64,000 nucleotides of DNA from Euborellia annulipes (Eukaryota > Arthropoda > Insecta > Dermaptera > Anisolabididae). Shown in pieces: positions 20,799-31,239 of the stretch. The position numbers and the translations under genes are program-made. Under the pieces are notes generated by a model. It made no database searches. It was not told where the DNA came from and worked only from the letters and a program-made list of their open reading frames with translations. The number at the start of each line of letters is the position of its first letter. Position 1 is the stretch's first letter. The stretch is from contig JAKCPI010003052.1 in the NCBI GenBank assembly GCA_023213315.1, positions 1 through 64,000 of the forward strand, in the 5' to 3' direction.

Positions 20799-21191
20799 CA
20801 TAGGCGCCGGAACTGAGGAGGAGGAGGCAAGGGTACATTGCCCCCTGGCAACCTATAGGGGGGCAATATGTCTTCTTTTATTTCATTTATTTTTAAAAAT
20901 GATATATTTTTACTTTTGAAAAATAAAATCTTCTAAATTAAAAAAAATTAAAAGAGTAAGAAATTCATTTTTTTCCAAATTTTTTCCAAAAATTTTTGAT
21001 AAAATCACTAGCAAATTTTTTAAAATTTTAATTTTATTAAAATTGTGATTTTATTTAAAATTTTTAAAGTTTTATAGTAGATTTCTTTTTGTTTTATACC
21101 ATTTGAGCATATTAAATTATTTTAATTTTCTACAAAAAATTTTTTTGCCCCCCCCCCCCCCCCCTGATTCAAATTCGTTCCGGCGCCCCTG
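20799..21191. mobile_element. hAT-like MITE (393 bp)
   Basis: Ends CATAGGCGCCGGAACTG and CGTTCCGGCGCCCCTG with the perfect 8-bp duplication CTACTAGC. A second copy is at 63283-63675. Confidence 0.9.
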
Positions 21192-21199
21192 CTACTAGC

Positions 21200-21243
21200 G
21201 GAATCTAAATATATCTCAACACAAAAATCTGGTGTGACAAGCA
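21200..21243 (+). repeat. Right-end fragment of hairpin-ended repeat
   Basis: AAAATCTGGTGTGACAAGCA and the following bases match the first arm of the right hairpin; the SINE at 21244 replaces the second arm. Confidence 0.55.
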
Positions 21244-21475
21244 CAGTACACAAGGTCGTGGGTTCGGATCCCGAGTTCGATGATTTTATTTAAGCCATTT
21301 ATATACCAAATGGCTTAAATCGGGAAGAATGCCTGGACCCCCCAATAGATATATTAATCAATAACGGATTTCGTAAAAGTCTAATTTGGCCCGAGTTGCC
21401 GAAAAGACAGTGTGGATGTGTGTGTTTAGTGTGAGTGTGAATGAGAAAAAAGTGTGTGTAAAAAAAAAAAAAAAC
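21244..21475 (+). mobile_element. tRNA-derived SINE, 5'-truncated
   Basis: Starts at the B box region (GGGTTCGGATCCC), continues with the family body (AAATGGCTTAAAT, GAATGCCTGGACC, GTTGCCGAAAAGAC) and ends in a GTGTGAGTG-rich tail and an A-run. Confidence 0.75.
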
Positions 21476-21677
21476 CCTTGAAAGGATATCAAAACCATTT
21501 GGCTATTATTATTTTTGAGAAAATGATTTTAAAATTTGATTTTCCCTCCTCAAAGTATAGTTCCATCCATCGCCACCATGAAGCGCTGTCGTCGCTTTTT
21601 CTGACATTTCCCACAACGTCCAATCATTAATAAATTTTTACTTTCTAAATTATCATTAAATCTAAAGCAATTACAAG
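21474..21677 (+). promoter_or_regulatory. Conserved 5' block of zinc-finger gene D
   Basis: Third copy of the upstream block; it starts at the A-run ending the SINE, so the SINE sits at its upstream edge. Confidence 0.5.
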
Positions 21678-23442
21678 ATGTCATTTGTTAATCAAGAGGA
21701 AGATATCTCCAGTGATTCACCTGTTGATATTAAATATCCAATCCACATAGGTAATACTTTTTTATTTAACATAAAAGCTCATTACTTTGAATATTTTTTA
21801 TTTCTACTCACATCTCTTATATTTTTTATCTATCAATATATTTTAACTATTATTTTTTAATTTTGTTTCTTCCTAATCATTCCCAAATCGTTGGTCTTCT
21901 TTAATACTTGATTTATTATTTCATTCTCAAGCATTTATTTTTCCTGTATTTGTTTTATTCCTAATTTGTCTATAACTCACTTCTTTTTATTTTTCTTTTT
22001 GTAATATTCCGTTTTCTTCTCCGTTTCCATTCCTATGCAGCGATACAACTAGGGGCAGGTCAAAAAGTGAAAAAGCGCATAAGAAAAATACTAGTACTTT
22101 TTGGTCGATTTTCAAAAGCTTCGTCTCAGGTCCCAGGGGAGTGACTAACGTAAATATAAAATGCAAACCTCCTAGCTCTTTTCGTTCTGGAGATATTTTG
22201 TTCACAGACAGAAAGACAGACCATGTCGCGAAAACCACTTTTATTTTCTCTTACCTATGTATATATATTATATATACAGAGAGAACGTCAAAAATGTCAA
22301 AGATTCGATGTCGAGATTTTGATGAATATACACGTTTTGAGGTCACATGAATTTCAAAAAGTGGTTTTCGTGACATGGTCTGTCTGTGTGTCTGTAAACA
22401 AAATATCTCAAGAAGGAAAAGAGATTGGAGGTTTAAATTCTATATTTAAATTAGTCACTCCCCTGGGACATGAGACGAAGCTTTTGAACAAAATCGACCA
22501 AAAAGTACTAGTACTTGACTGATGTACTTTTCTTTTTGTTGACCTGTGTTATTTTAGGAATCTAAATGTGGGGGCCAACTAGCAGATAGGTGTTTTATAT
22601 AATAGTTTTTAATTTTGATTTCTTTTTCTTTAGGTCCAGTCTTCCCATGTATTATTTGTAAAACAAATTTCATAAATTTATATTTTCTCGATAAACATTC
22701 AGAGAAATGTTTAAAAAGCCATTTACAAATAATAGATAAAGGCATATTTGTTTTCCTCAAAAGACCATCAAAAAAGACAACAGGTAAGCAAATTAGAAAT
22801 CTTATTATTATTCATTTCTTTTCTTATTAGATATTGAGAATTTGTTTGATTCTAGGAGAAAGAAAAAACGAAGAATTCAAGACCTTTTCGAAAACGTCTT
22901 TCAACAATAAAAAGATCCCTTGTAGGAAATCTTTTACATGTCATGTTTGTATGAAAGAATTTAAATTTGGATCTCATCTCACGAGACATTTATATATTCA
23001 TTCTGGCGAAAAACCATTTAAATGCGATATCTGTTTCAAACAATTCAATGACAACTCTACTCTTGCGAGGCATTTAAATATTCATTCTGGAGAAAAACCA
23101 TTTAAATGTGATATCTGTTTCAAAAGATTTAATAACAAATATAACCTCACGACGCATTTAAATATTCATTCTGGCAAAAAAGAATTTCAATGCGATATCT
23201 GTTTTAAACAATTTAATTTCAAATCTAACCTCTTGACCCATTTAAATATTCATTCTGGCAAAAAACAATTTAAATGCGATGTCTGTTTAAAACAATTTAA
23301 TAACAAATATACCCTCACGACACATTTAAATATTCATTCTAGCAAAAAACAATTTAAATGCGATATATGTTTCAAACAATTTAATGTCAAATCTAACCTC
23401 ACGAGACATTTAAATAGTCATTCTCACGAAAAAAACATTTAA
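21678..23442 (+). CDS. C2H2 zinc-finger protein D, three exons, intact
   Basis: Exons 21678-21750, 22634-22783 and 22856-23442 sum to 810 nt (269 residues) in phase. The N-terminus reads MSFVNQEEDIS, so the IKQE site of B and C is lost here. Exon 2 again gives the C2HC finger. The basic linker of exon 3 is shortened. Six C2H2 fingers follow, with helices GSHLTR, NSTLAR, KYNLTT, KSNLLT, KYTLTT, KSNLTR; linkers shift from HSGEKP to HSGKKQ and HSSKKQ in the later fingers, a divergence from A-C. Likely nuclear DNA-binding protein. Intron 1 contains an inverted pair of hairpin-ended repeats (22060-22535). Confidence 0.9.
22060..22535. repeat. Two hairpin-ended repeats head to head
   Basis: A minus copy (about 22060-22285) and a plus copy (about 22240-22535) share the left hairpin region; both lack the right hairpin. 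Forms a large imperfect palindrome in intron 1 of gene D. Confidence 0.7.
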
Positions 23443-23588
23443 TGCTAATCTGTTTGAAACAATTTAATTTAAAATCCTACGACCACGAAGCATTTAAATA
23501 ATGGTTATGCTGAAAATCTAATAGGGCTACCAAACAAAGTAAAAATACAGTATATTATAAAATTGACAATATATTTTAATTTAAACCA

Positions 23589-23775
23589 TAGCGCTTGGGC
23601 TTAGTGTAGTTGGTAGCGTGCTGGCCCTCTACACCAGGGTTCGCGTGTTCAGATCCCAGGCAGTCGGATGATTTTATTTAAGACATTTGGATGCAAATGG
23701 CTTAAATAAGAATGCCTGGACCCCTTATATATATAGAGAGTTATCGTTAAAATCTTATATAGTTGCCCAAAAGAA
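23589..23775 (+). mobile_element. tRNA-derived SINE
   Basis: A box TTAGTGTAGTTGGTAGC, B box GTGTTCAGATCCC, then the family body with AAATGGCTTAAAT, GAATGCCTGGACCCC and TATCGTTAAAATCTTATAT. Tail absent or diverged. Confidence 0.8.
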
Positions 23776-24714
23776 AAAAACGATAAATAAAAGTTAGCAA
23801 TGTTTTATTAAATTGTAAAATTTCACAAAATAATAATAATAATTATTATAAATTTTATATTGATAACAAAATAATAAATATTAATAAATAAAAGCAATGA
23901 TATAGCTATATAGCTTATTTTCTTTATGCCATTTTCTTGTAGGCATTTCAACAGTTCGACGAGTATACTGGTAGCTCCTTCAGCCTTTCCATCTTTTATT
24001 TCTTTCTTAGCCAATCTCCGATTTCATAATGTCCATTCCAATGTTATCTCTGTCCACTTGCTCTTCCTTTTCTACATCTCGTGTAGGTTTTTTATCTGCC
24101 TGATACAACTATTTCATATACTCTTTTCTTCCAGGTGAAGATTTAAATTGTTTCGCCAGTATATATATTAAGATAAGATAAGCAGATCGAAGTGGTAAAT
24201 AATTTATTAAGATTAGACAAAAAAAAAAAAAACAACAACATAAACTGAGACAAAGAAACCTTGGTCAAAAGAATAAAACAACAACAAAATAATAATATAA
24301 CAGGAACGTGGATTGGAACGGAGAGCAAAAACAATTACATTATATGTTCACTTTAAATTCTTTTTGGCCTCATCAGCAATTTCAACAATTTCTTCTAATT
24401 AAATAAAAATTTTAGGTAAATAATCGTTGAATTGTAATTCCCATAAAATTGTCCATCAATTTAATATATGAAGATACAAGTGGTAAATCCCGCCTTCGGC
24501 GAGCAATTGCAAGATTTTAAAGTTTCAAATTTCCCTCTCTGACTTAAATTTTAAATTTCCCTCCCATTTGCTGTAACTCTAGCCAATCAGCGCCCTGATG
24601 GGCACATACACACAGGGACAGGAAGTCAGCGCTTTATATTATATTATGACCATGGTTTGAGTAAACTCAAATCACGAGTATGATGATGCTGATAATTAAT
24701 TACAAATAAAGTGT
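23776..24714. other. Intergenic, no gene recognised
   Basis: AT-rich with A and ATA runs; 24480-24620 is somewhat GC-richer and may be a decayed repeat. Short ORFs have simple-sequence composition. Confidence 0.4.
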
Positions 24715-24985
24715 TTTGTAAATTAAAATTAAATATACAAATTAAACACTAGGTTATTTGTTTCAAAGGTTTTATTAATTAAAAAATTAACACTTGACAA
24801 TTCCTTGTCATCATCAGAAGTGATTACAGTAATCACTTCTGATGATGACAAGGAATTGTCGAAATACGTATCAAGTGTTAATTTTTTAATTAATAAAACC
24901 TTTGAAACAAATAACCTAGTGTTTAATTTGTATATTTAATTTTAATTTACAAAATGTTTCAACGAGAACCAACGGTCGAAAGTTT
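24715..24985. mobile_element. PLE-type inverted unit, second lineage
   Basis: About 100-bp arms meet at 24829 within GTGATTACAGTAATCAC. The right arm contains GAAATACGTATC and the left lacks it. The right end resembles 11390-11435. Confidence 0.65.
24839..24872 (+). ncRNA. Variant hammerhead-like motif (helix III AUACGUAU)
   Basis: CUGAUGA, U, helix II GACAA/UUGUC, GAA-AUACGUAU-C. Helix I CACUU/AAGUG is perfect. The best example of the second lineage. Confidence 0.6.
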
Positions 24986-25068
24986 AAATCTTATTAAAGT
25001 GTTTTGTGTTCAAACCGCTAATCTCCATTTCTACTTTTTAATCATACACAACCATATATAAAAATTAC

Positions 25069-25268
25069 CTCGCTCTTAAATATATTTCGATAGCATCTTT
25101 GAGAAGAGAACTTTGGATCGTTCCAGAAGACAATCCAACAGGGAGGTCCAGGCATTCATTTATTCCCTGATCCAAAGTCAATCCAAAGAGTACAAAGAGG
25201 GCGCATTCAAGAATATGAAAAATATATATTTTTTTCTTCCCAAAAGCGCATGCACAAAGATCAAATTG
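25069..25268 (-). CDS. Possible IR downstream exon
   Basis: Open minus-strand frame with a hydrophobic stretch (ILECALFVLFGLTLDQG) ending at a good donor (AGCGAG|GTAATT). The hydrophobic run followed by DQG loosely resembles the pore region of ionotropic receptors (QQG), and it lies downstream of the IR-like exons. No convincing acceptor was found, and the remainder does not look like a second membrane segment. Weak call. Confidence 0.25.
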
Positions 25269-25408
25269 TTAAAAAAAAAAATAAATAAATAAATTATCTA
25301 GGCCCTTGTTATGTTTTACAAGAGTTTTTCAGCATTTCGATCTAATAATAACAGAATTTTCATCATGTTTAAAGTTTATAATATAAATTTCTGTTTTTGA
25401 ACACTTAC

Positions 25409-28400
25409 CAAAGAATATGAAGTATTGAAGATGACGCCATGGAGGTGAATTCGTCGTTTATACAATGACTTTTTTGATATCTTGTAAAAATCTTTATTTT
25501 TCTTTTGAAATGCATATCTTTCTTCATTTAAAGGGTAAGCTTTCTCTACTTGATATATTTCATTAATATAATATATTTCTCCTTCATTTTTTACGATAAA
25601 AAATTCACAATTAAAAGGAATATAAACTTGTTGAAAAATTTGTTGATTAGATTGATTTTTTGGAACGAATAATAACCATGAATATGATGAAAATTTATAA
25701 GAGAGTTCCTTTGACAACTAAAAAATTAAATTTTAAATAAATTTCCAAATAAAAACTAATTCTACGAGTTGGGTCAAATGTGGCATCAGACATTTTTTAT
25801 AAATGAATTTCAAAAGAAGTTGAACTTTTTAGTAATTTGTTAAATAAATAAAAATTAGAAAAATCACATACAGTTTAAACTCTACTCTGGAGTGAAAACT
25901 CAATTTATCCATATAGAAATAGAACATTTCCTTAATTAATTTATTTATTTAAGTTCTTAATTTCCAGGGCAAGTATAAAAGAGGCCACCCCATCAGGAAA
26001 TCAAACACTAATAATGGAGTTTAGACCAAGAAGGACCCACACAATGACCATCCAGCTAAATGATTAAAAGCCTCGCTTGAAGAGAATTCCTTGTGCTCCC
26101 CTGCCTATATGAAAGTAAGTGGAATATTCGCATAAAATACTAGGGGACAAAACCCATGAAAGCAACAAAGAAAGGATAGCAAACCACAGTGTAAGATTTA
26201 TGGAAATAGCAAATTAATCTCTATTTTAACTACGTCCTTCCTTCATGACCATTTCCCCGAAACATGAGATCTCTCTTTTAATCTTCTCTTCTTCTTCTTC
26301 TTTCGCTGTGGCTTATCCCTATTTTTTTTTTTTTTCTAGGGGTCGCTCATTTTTATTTTCTCTCTCCACAAAGCCCTATCCTGCACATCCTCAAACTCCA
26401 ATCCCTTCTGCCTGCAGTCCTCAGTAACACAGTCCATCCATCTCCTTTTGGGCCTACCCCTTGGTCTCTTTCCTTCCACCTTCAAATTCAACATTCTCTT
26501 CCCCACATATTCCTCTTCTCTTCTCATCACATGACCAAACCATCTCAGCCTACTTTCCTGGATCTTTTTGGATACCTCCACCACCCCTGCCATTTCTCGG
26601 ATCTTCTCATTCCTCACTCTATCCCTTCTTGTTTTTCCCAAAGACCATCTCACCATTCTCATTTCCGCCACATCCAACTTTATTTCCTGGGCTTTCTTTA
26701 TCGGCCAGGTCTCACTGCCATAAATTATCGCGGGTCGCACTACAGTTTTAAAAATTTTTCCCTTTGCCTTGGCATTTATCTTTCTATCGCACAGGACTCC
26801 AGATACCCTTCTCCAATTCATCCAACCAACTTGAATCCTGTGGACTAGCTCTTTATCAAGACCCTCCTCACTAGCCACAATGGAGCCTAGATATTTGAAA
26901 TCTCTGACTCTCTGCAAAACCCCCCCCCCCCCCCCCAAAAAAAATTTTTTTCCAGCGCTCTCTCGACTCTCTCTCTGCTCTCCTCCACTATTACAATGTC
27001 GTCAGCAAACATTCCCGACCAAAAACCCACGCCTTTCACCCCCTCTGTTAGCACATCCAAAACAATATTAGAGATATGGGCTCAATGCCGACCCCTGGTG
27101 TAGACCCACTGTCACAAAGAGACCCCAACACTTGATCTGACTCTGGTATGTGCGCCATGATACATATCCTTCACCACTCTTATATACTTGTCTGGGACTC
27201 CTCTCACCGCCATGCATCTCCACAACTCTTCCCTTGGAATTGTATCATAGGCCTTTTCAAGATCTATGAAGATCAAGTGCAGGTCTTTCTTTTTCTCCTT
27301 TTTCTTTTAATCTTCTCTGATATTATTATTAATTCTTAATTTATAGTTGTAGCTGTAACTACTGCTATTTAAGAATTTACAGATCCATTTTAGTATATGA
27401 CAGTTTACAATCCCAGCTGCCTTTCAATTTTTCTCTGGACCATACATCCATAGGTTTCGCGCTATATAGGAGAAATTATCTTCTTCTTCTGTCCTCACCC
27501 TTATTTCCCGCGGTGCGGGGTCGGCGGATATAGGAGAAATTATATTTTTCTTTATATCAATATGTCCCCGTTTGTTATTTTGTTGCCAAAATTTCCGAAA
27601 AATTGAACCTTACTTGCTTTGGAAAAACATGAATTTTTTCTTCGTTTATTGTTTTTTGGAGATTGGTTGTTACTCAAGGCCTGGAAATTACACGGATTTA
27701 GGAAGAATTAGAGTAAATTAAGTTCTTGTCTCCTATGTCGAGGTTCAGATGTATTGCCAATAAATAAAGAGATCGCCATATTTAGATAAGATTAAATTTC
27801 ACATTTAGTTAAATTAACAAGATAAAATCGTACTAAAACGGACAGAAGCAAGTAAAAAGTTTTTCATTTATAAAATACTCTCAGCCCAGTGAATAAGTGG
27901 TTAGGGCTTCAGGAGGCATAGCTCTTCGCATATTTAGCTAAATTAACAATTTTTGTCGATAAGGTGTGCGTTTTTGGAAACCAATCTAAATAAATATTCA
28001 GTTTTGTAAACTTTAAAAGTCGTGCCTTGAAAAATAAACAAAACCGACTTAACCACATATTCACTGGGATAATTTTAATTCGTTGGCCTGATGATGTCAT
28101 TTCATGAAGAAATCGATCGCTAATAGATTAAGTAAAATATATTATACAATATATATAATACACATTCTGTTGTTTCCTTTCACAACGATAGTTTTTCTAT
28201 TTTATCAAGGAAATTGACATTGCCTGCTTAACATTTGACTCAACTTGTAGGCCTTATGAGTAGAGAGAGAGAGAGGGAATTTTTAGCCCCTTTAAATTGC
28301 TTAAATAGATCCAAGAACATACTAGCAGCCCCAATACCAGCGATTTTCTCCTTTAAGCCCTTTGGGCAAGTTTTTTAAAATCAATTTAGGAAATTGTTTT

Positions 28401-30741
28401 CTTCTTTATAAAAAAGGGGTTCTCTAATCTCAAAGAAACCCTCGGAAAATACTCTACCAATTAAAAAAAAACATCATGAAAATCCATCCTGTAGTTGAGG
28501 ACGCATACAGAACTTTCATTTATATAATGCTTAGAATTTTTTAACAAAATTTATAAATGAAAGCTGGTATGACTAATTGCACATCAGACAACTTTAATCA
28601 ATTGTATCACACACCATAGAAGGTTAATTTGAAAATAGCCCAGCTAGATAGAATTCACCCGCCAACTATATATATATAAGCCGAAACGTCGAGTAAATCT
28701 CAACAACCCGAGAAAACTTGTCTTCGCATACACTCGGTCGCGGAAGCCTTCCAGAATATATATGATAATTTTATATAAGAGGTATTTAAGCTATTTTATG
28801 GGACTAAAAAATCCGCGGTCTAGATATGTGAATTTTTCTCTGTTTTTTTACCTCCTTTAATTGTGTTATTTTATATGGAAATAGAATCACCAAAGGTTTG
28901 ACACAATTTTTATCCAATCCATCAAATCCAAATAATCTATTAAATATTTTAAATCTTACATTGGATTGCGATAAACATTTTAATATTTTTAATAAATCCA
29001 TTTCTGAAAGTTATAATGCTAATTATTCAATAATATTTTATGAATAGAAAAAAAAAAGACAACGAATTAGGTTACGTTTACAGTGGATACAGATTCTGAT
29101 GAAAAGCTTTATTCAGATGGTTTCTTTGAAGGCGAGTTCTGAATATCAGTTCACTTCTTTCTAATAAAAAAATGAAAACAGAAAATCCGGTAATTAAATT
29201 TTTATTTAACAAGACTGCGAGTGTTATTTATTGGCGAGGCCAAACATCCCATGGTCCCCGGGAATCGAACCCAGGATTTCCAGCCTTTCCGGGGCATAGG
29301 CGTGCTGTCCATTGCACCAGGTGGAGGTCGAGGGTCCGGGGGCCTGGTGCAATGGACATCACTGGAGATTCTGGGTTCGATTCCCGGGGGCCATGAGATG
29401 TTTGGCCTCGCCAATAAATAACACTCACAGTCATGTTAAGGATTATTCGCTAGTCAGAGCAAACAACTTCCTTTTAATTTTCTTATTGTTTTGACGAGCT
29501 CGTCAGAATTCATTTTCATCAGAAATCAGAATTGCACAAGCACTGTTAGCCTTAACCTTAGACTGATAATTCGCTTTGGAAGTTTATTTATTATAGTGTC
29601 ACCGAGAATTTAATTCAACTAATTAAAAGTGAGATTTATACTGATAGTGGGTTCGGGAATTAAACCCGGGATTCTCAAACTATCGGGGCGCAACGGCGTG
29701 CCTTCCAAATGAACCAGGCCACCAACAAAAGCTCACATTCCTCTATATAGCAATGAAATTTCTCTACCAAGTGATATTGGCGAGATCTACTGAACCCTTT
29801 CAGCTAAGGGTTTTGGCATTCAAGGCCAATGTGATATTGGAATGCTAAATATTTAAAATTTGCGAGGCAGATATATATATTGTATGGGATATCAGGCATC
29901 AATATAAATCTCACATTAAATTGATAATTCTGACTATTTAGTCTATTTGAGGGGCTCTTTGTTTATAATATCTCAAACATTAGAAATTTCGTTTGTTTTG
30001 CTGTTAAAAAATTAAAAATATCAAGACAATTAATATTTCTTCTCTTTTACAGGTGAGCTGTTCTCAAAAGGCGGACAAATTCTGTGAAGTGCAAAATTTT
30101 CTCTTCTAATTAGGTGAGACTGTGTGGAATTGTTTTACATGTAAATTGGGATAACTAGATTGAATATATTTATTTAAAACACCATAATAAATAAAATTGC
30201 TCAAATAATAGATTTTGGTAGAACAGTCCGATAATTCAAGAATACATAAAATATATAACGGTGATATATATAAAGAGATGTAAGTGATGACAACGCAGAG
30301 CCTAAACTAGCTGAAATTTGGCATATGTGTCATAGGCGTCATTTAAGAAGCGATTTTTCGAAATTCCAATTTTAAGGGCACTAAATGGTCATTTATGGGA
30401 ATTTTTTGATTTTAAATAACTTTTAAGCGAGATGAGATATCAATTTTCTTATATTGTTTATGCGTTTTCAATTTATTGGACTACAATACCAAAGTCTAAT
30501 ATTCATTTTCAGTCCTGGTTGTCTTAAATTAATTAATAAATGCTTTTTTTTAATTATATATAAATAAATTAAAGCTACCATCAATAAAACGATTATATTC
30601 CACATTAGGAATATAAATGCAAAATAAATTCAAATGATTTAATAAATTCTTTGTTATTGAAGAGATAATTTCAACATTTAAACAATTCACACTATATTGA
30701 ATATTCAATAATAGATATATTATAAACACCAAGGATTTCAT
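25409..30741 (-). CDS. Divergent ionotropic-receptor-like gene, N-terminal exons
   Basis: Three exons on the minus strand splice in phase: 30741-30579 (163 nt), 29003-28852 (152 nt), 25717-25409 (309 nt), about 208 codons. Exon 1 starts MKSLVFIIYLLLNI, a signal peptide. Exon 3 contains YSWLLFVPK, a beta-rich extracellular segment, and SLYKRRIHLHGVIF, resembling the LY.RR.NL.G.. block that opens the ligand-binding domain of divergent insect IRs. It would be a chemosensory cation-channel subunit. Introns are 1.6 and 3.1 kb; the second carries a LINE and a tRNA-like palindrome lies in the first. Channel-forming exons were not securely found, so the gene is incomplete here: either broken or continuing with exons I cannot recognise. 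An upstream in-frame Met at 30771 is possible. Confidence 0.55.
25718..26273. other. Intron of the IR-like gene, nothing recognised
   Basis: AT-rich without conserved repeats that I can identify. Confidence 0.35.
26290..27302 (-). mobile_element. 5'-truncated LINE (RTE-like) with target duplication
   Basis: Minus strand, from about 27300: RT blocks LIFIDLEKAYDTIPREEL, then GVGIEPI, then FADDIVIVEE (catalytic FADD), the LGSIVASEEGLDKE region, RPAIIYGSETWPI, LRWFGHVMRR and RPRGRPKRRWMDCV, stopping near 26336. Short tail A14, then a GAA-rich tract. A 16-bp duplication TCTTTTAATCTTCTCT flanks it (26274-26289 and 27303-27318). Frameshifts are needed near 26925 (homopolymer G/A run) and in the RT part. 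Provided RT for insertion; now defective. Confidence 0.85.
27319..28803. other. Intron of the IR-like gene, mixed repeats
   Basis: 27480-27530 holds a GC-rich fragment (TTTCCCGCGGTGCGGGGTCG) typical of decayed retroelements. 28080-28115 has a very degenerate CTGATGATG motif, and 28679 an isolated GCCGAAACGTCG with no upstream box. Otherwise nothing. Confidence 0.4.
29208..29437. mobile_element. Fold-back element built of two tRNA-like halves
   Basis: Near-perfect inverted arms of about 100 bp. Each arm carries a tRNA-like block: B box GGTTCGATTCCCGGGGGCC and A-box-like CCTGGTGCAATGGA. Same family as 20183-20529. Confidence 0.8.
29645..29725 (-). repeat. tRNA-like fragment
   Basis: The complement reads GGCCTGGTTCATTTGG...ATCCCGGGTTTAATTCCCG, a diverged A/B box pair of the same tRNA-like family. 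Not a functional tRNA: no paired acceptor arm. Confidence 0.5.
29726..30578. other. Intron of the IR-like gene, nothing recognised
   Basis: AT-rich, no repeats or ORFs of note. Confidence 0.35.
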
Positions 30742-31239
30742 TTTTATTTTTTTTTTTAAATACAAAAACACTCACTTTGTAAGAAACGCGAATTCATACT
30801 ACATTTTATTTCTAAAGCCTCTACAATAGATTTAATCTAAATAACATCAAATAAAGATTTTTTTATTTCAAATAATAATGAAAGATTTTTATTTTGCATA
30901 TTCAATAGAGTGAGATAAAAATATGTTTGAAAGCTTATCAAATGGTTTTGTTGTTGATATCATTTCTTTTTTTCAACAAATGATGATTTTCTTCTATTAT
31001 GTGATTAAAGTGAAAATCGATTTAATTCAGCAAATTTCTTTATCCATTGAAGTAGAAAATATAAAGAGAAGAAGTCTCTTTTGAATTATTTTTTTTTTGA
31101 CTACCAGATACAATCTCTGACAATGGATTTTTAGCTCGCTCTCAAACAGGAATTTGATTTTTTTCTAATTCAAATATGCTGAGAAAGGCTTAACTTTAAA
31201 AAATACATTTTAAAACTCTTGATCCAAATGTATTTAAGC

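Noticed and set aside
28083..28120. CTGATGATGTC...GAAATCGATCG as a hammerhead
   Set aside because: Box I fits but there is no proper helix II and GAAACGUC is replaced by GAAATCGA.
28679..28692. Isolated GCCGAAACGTCG as a hammerhead
   Set aside because: No CUGANGA box or helix II upstream; kept out of the motif list.
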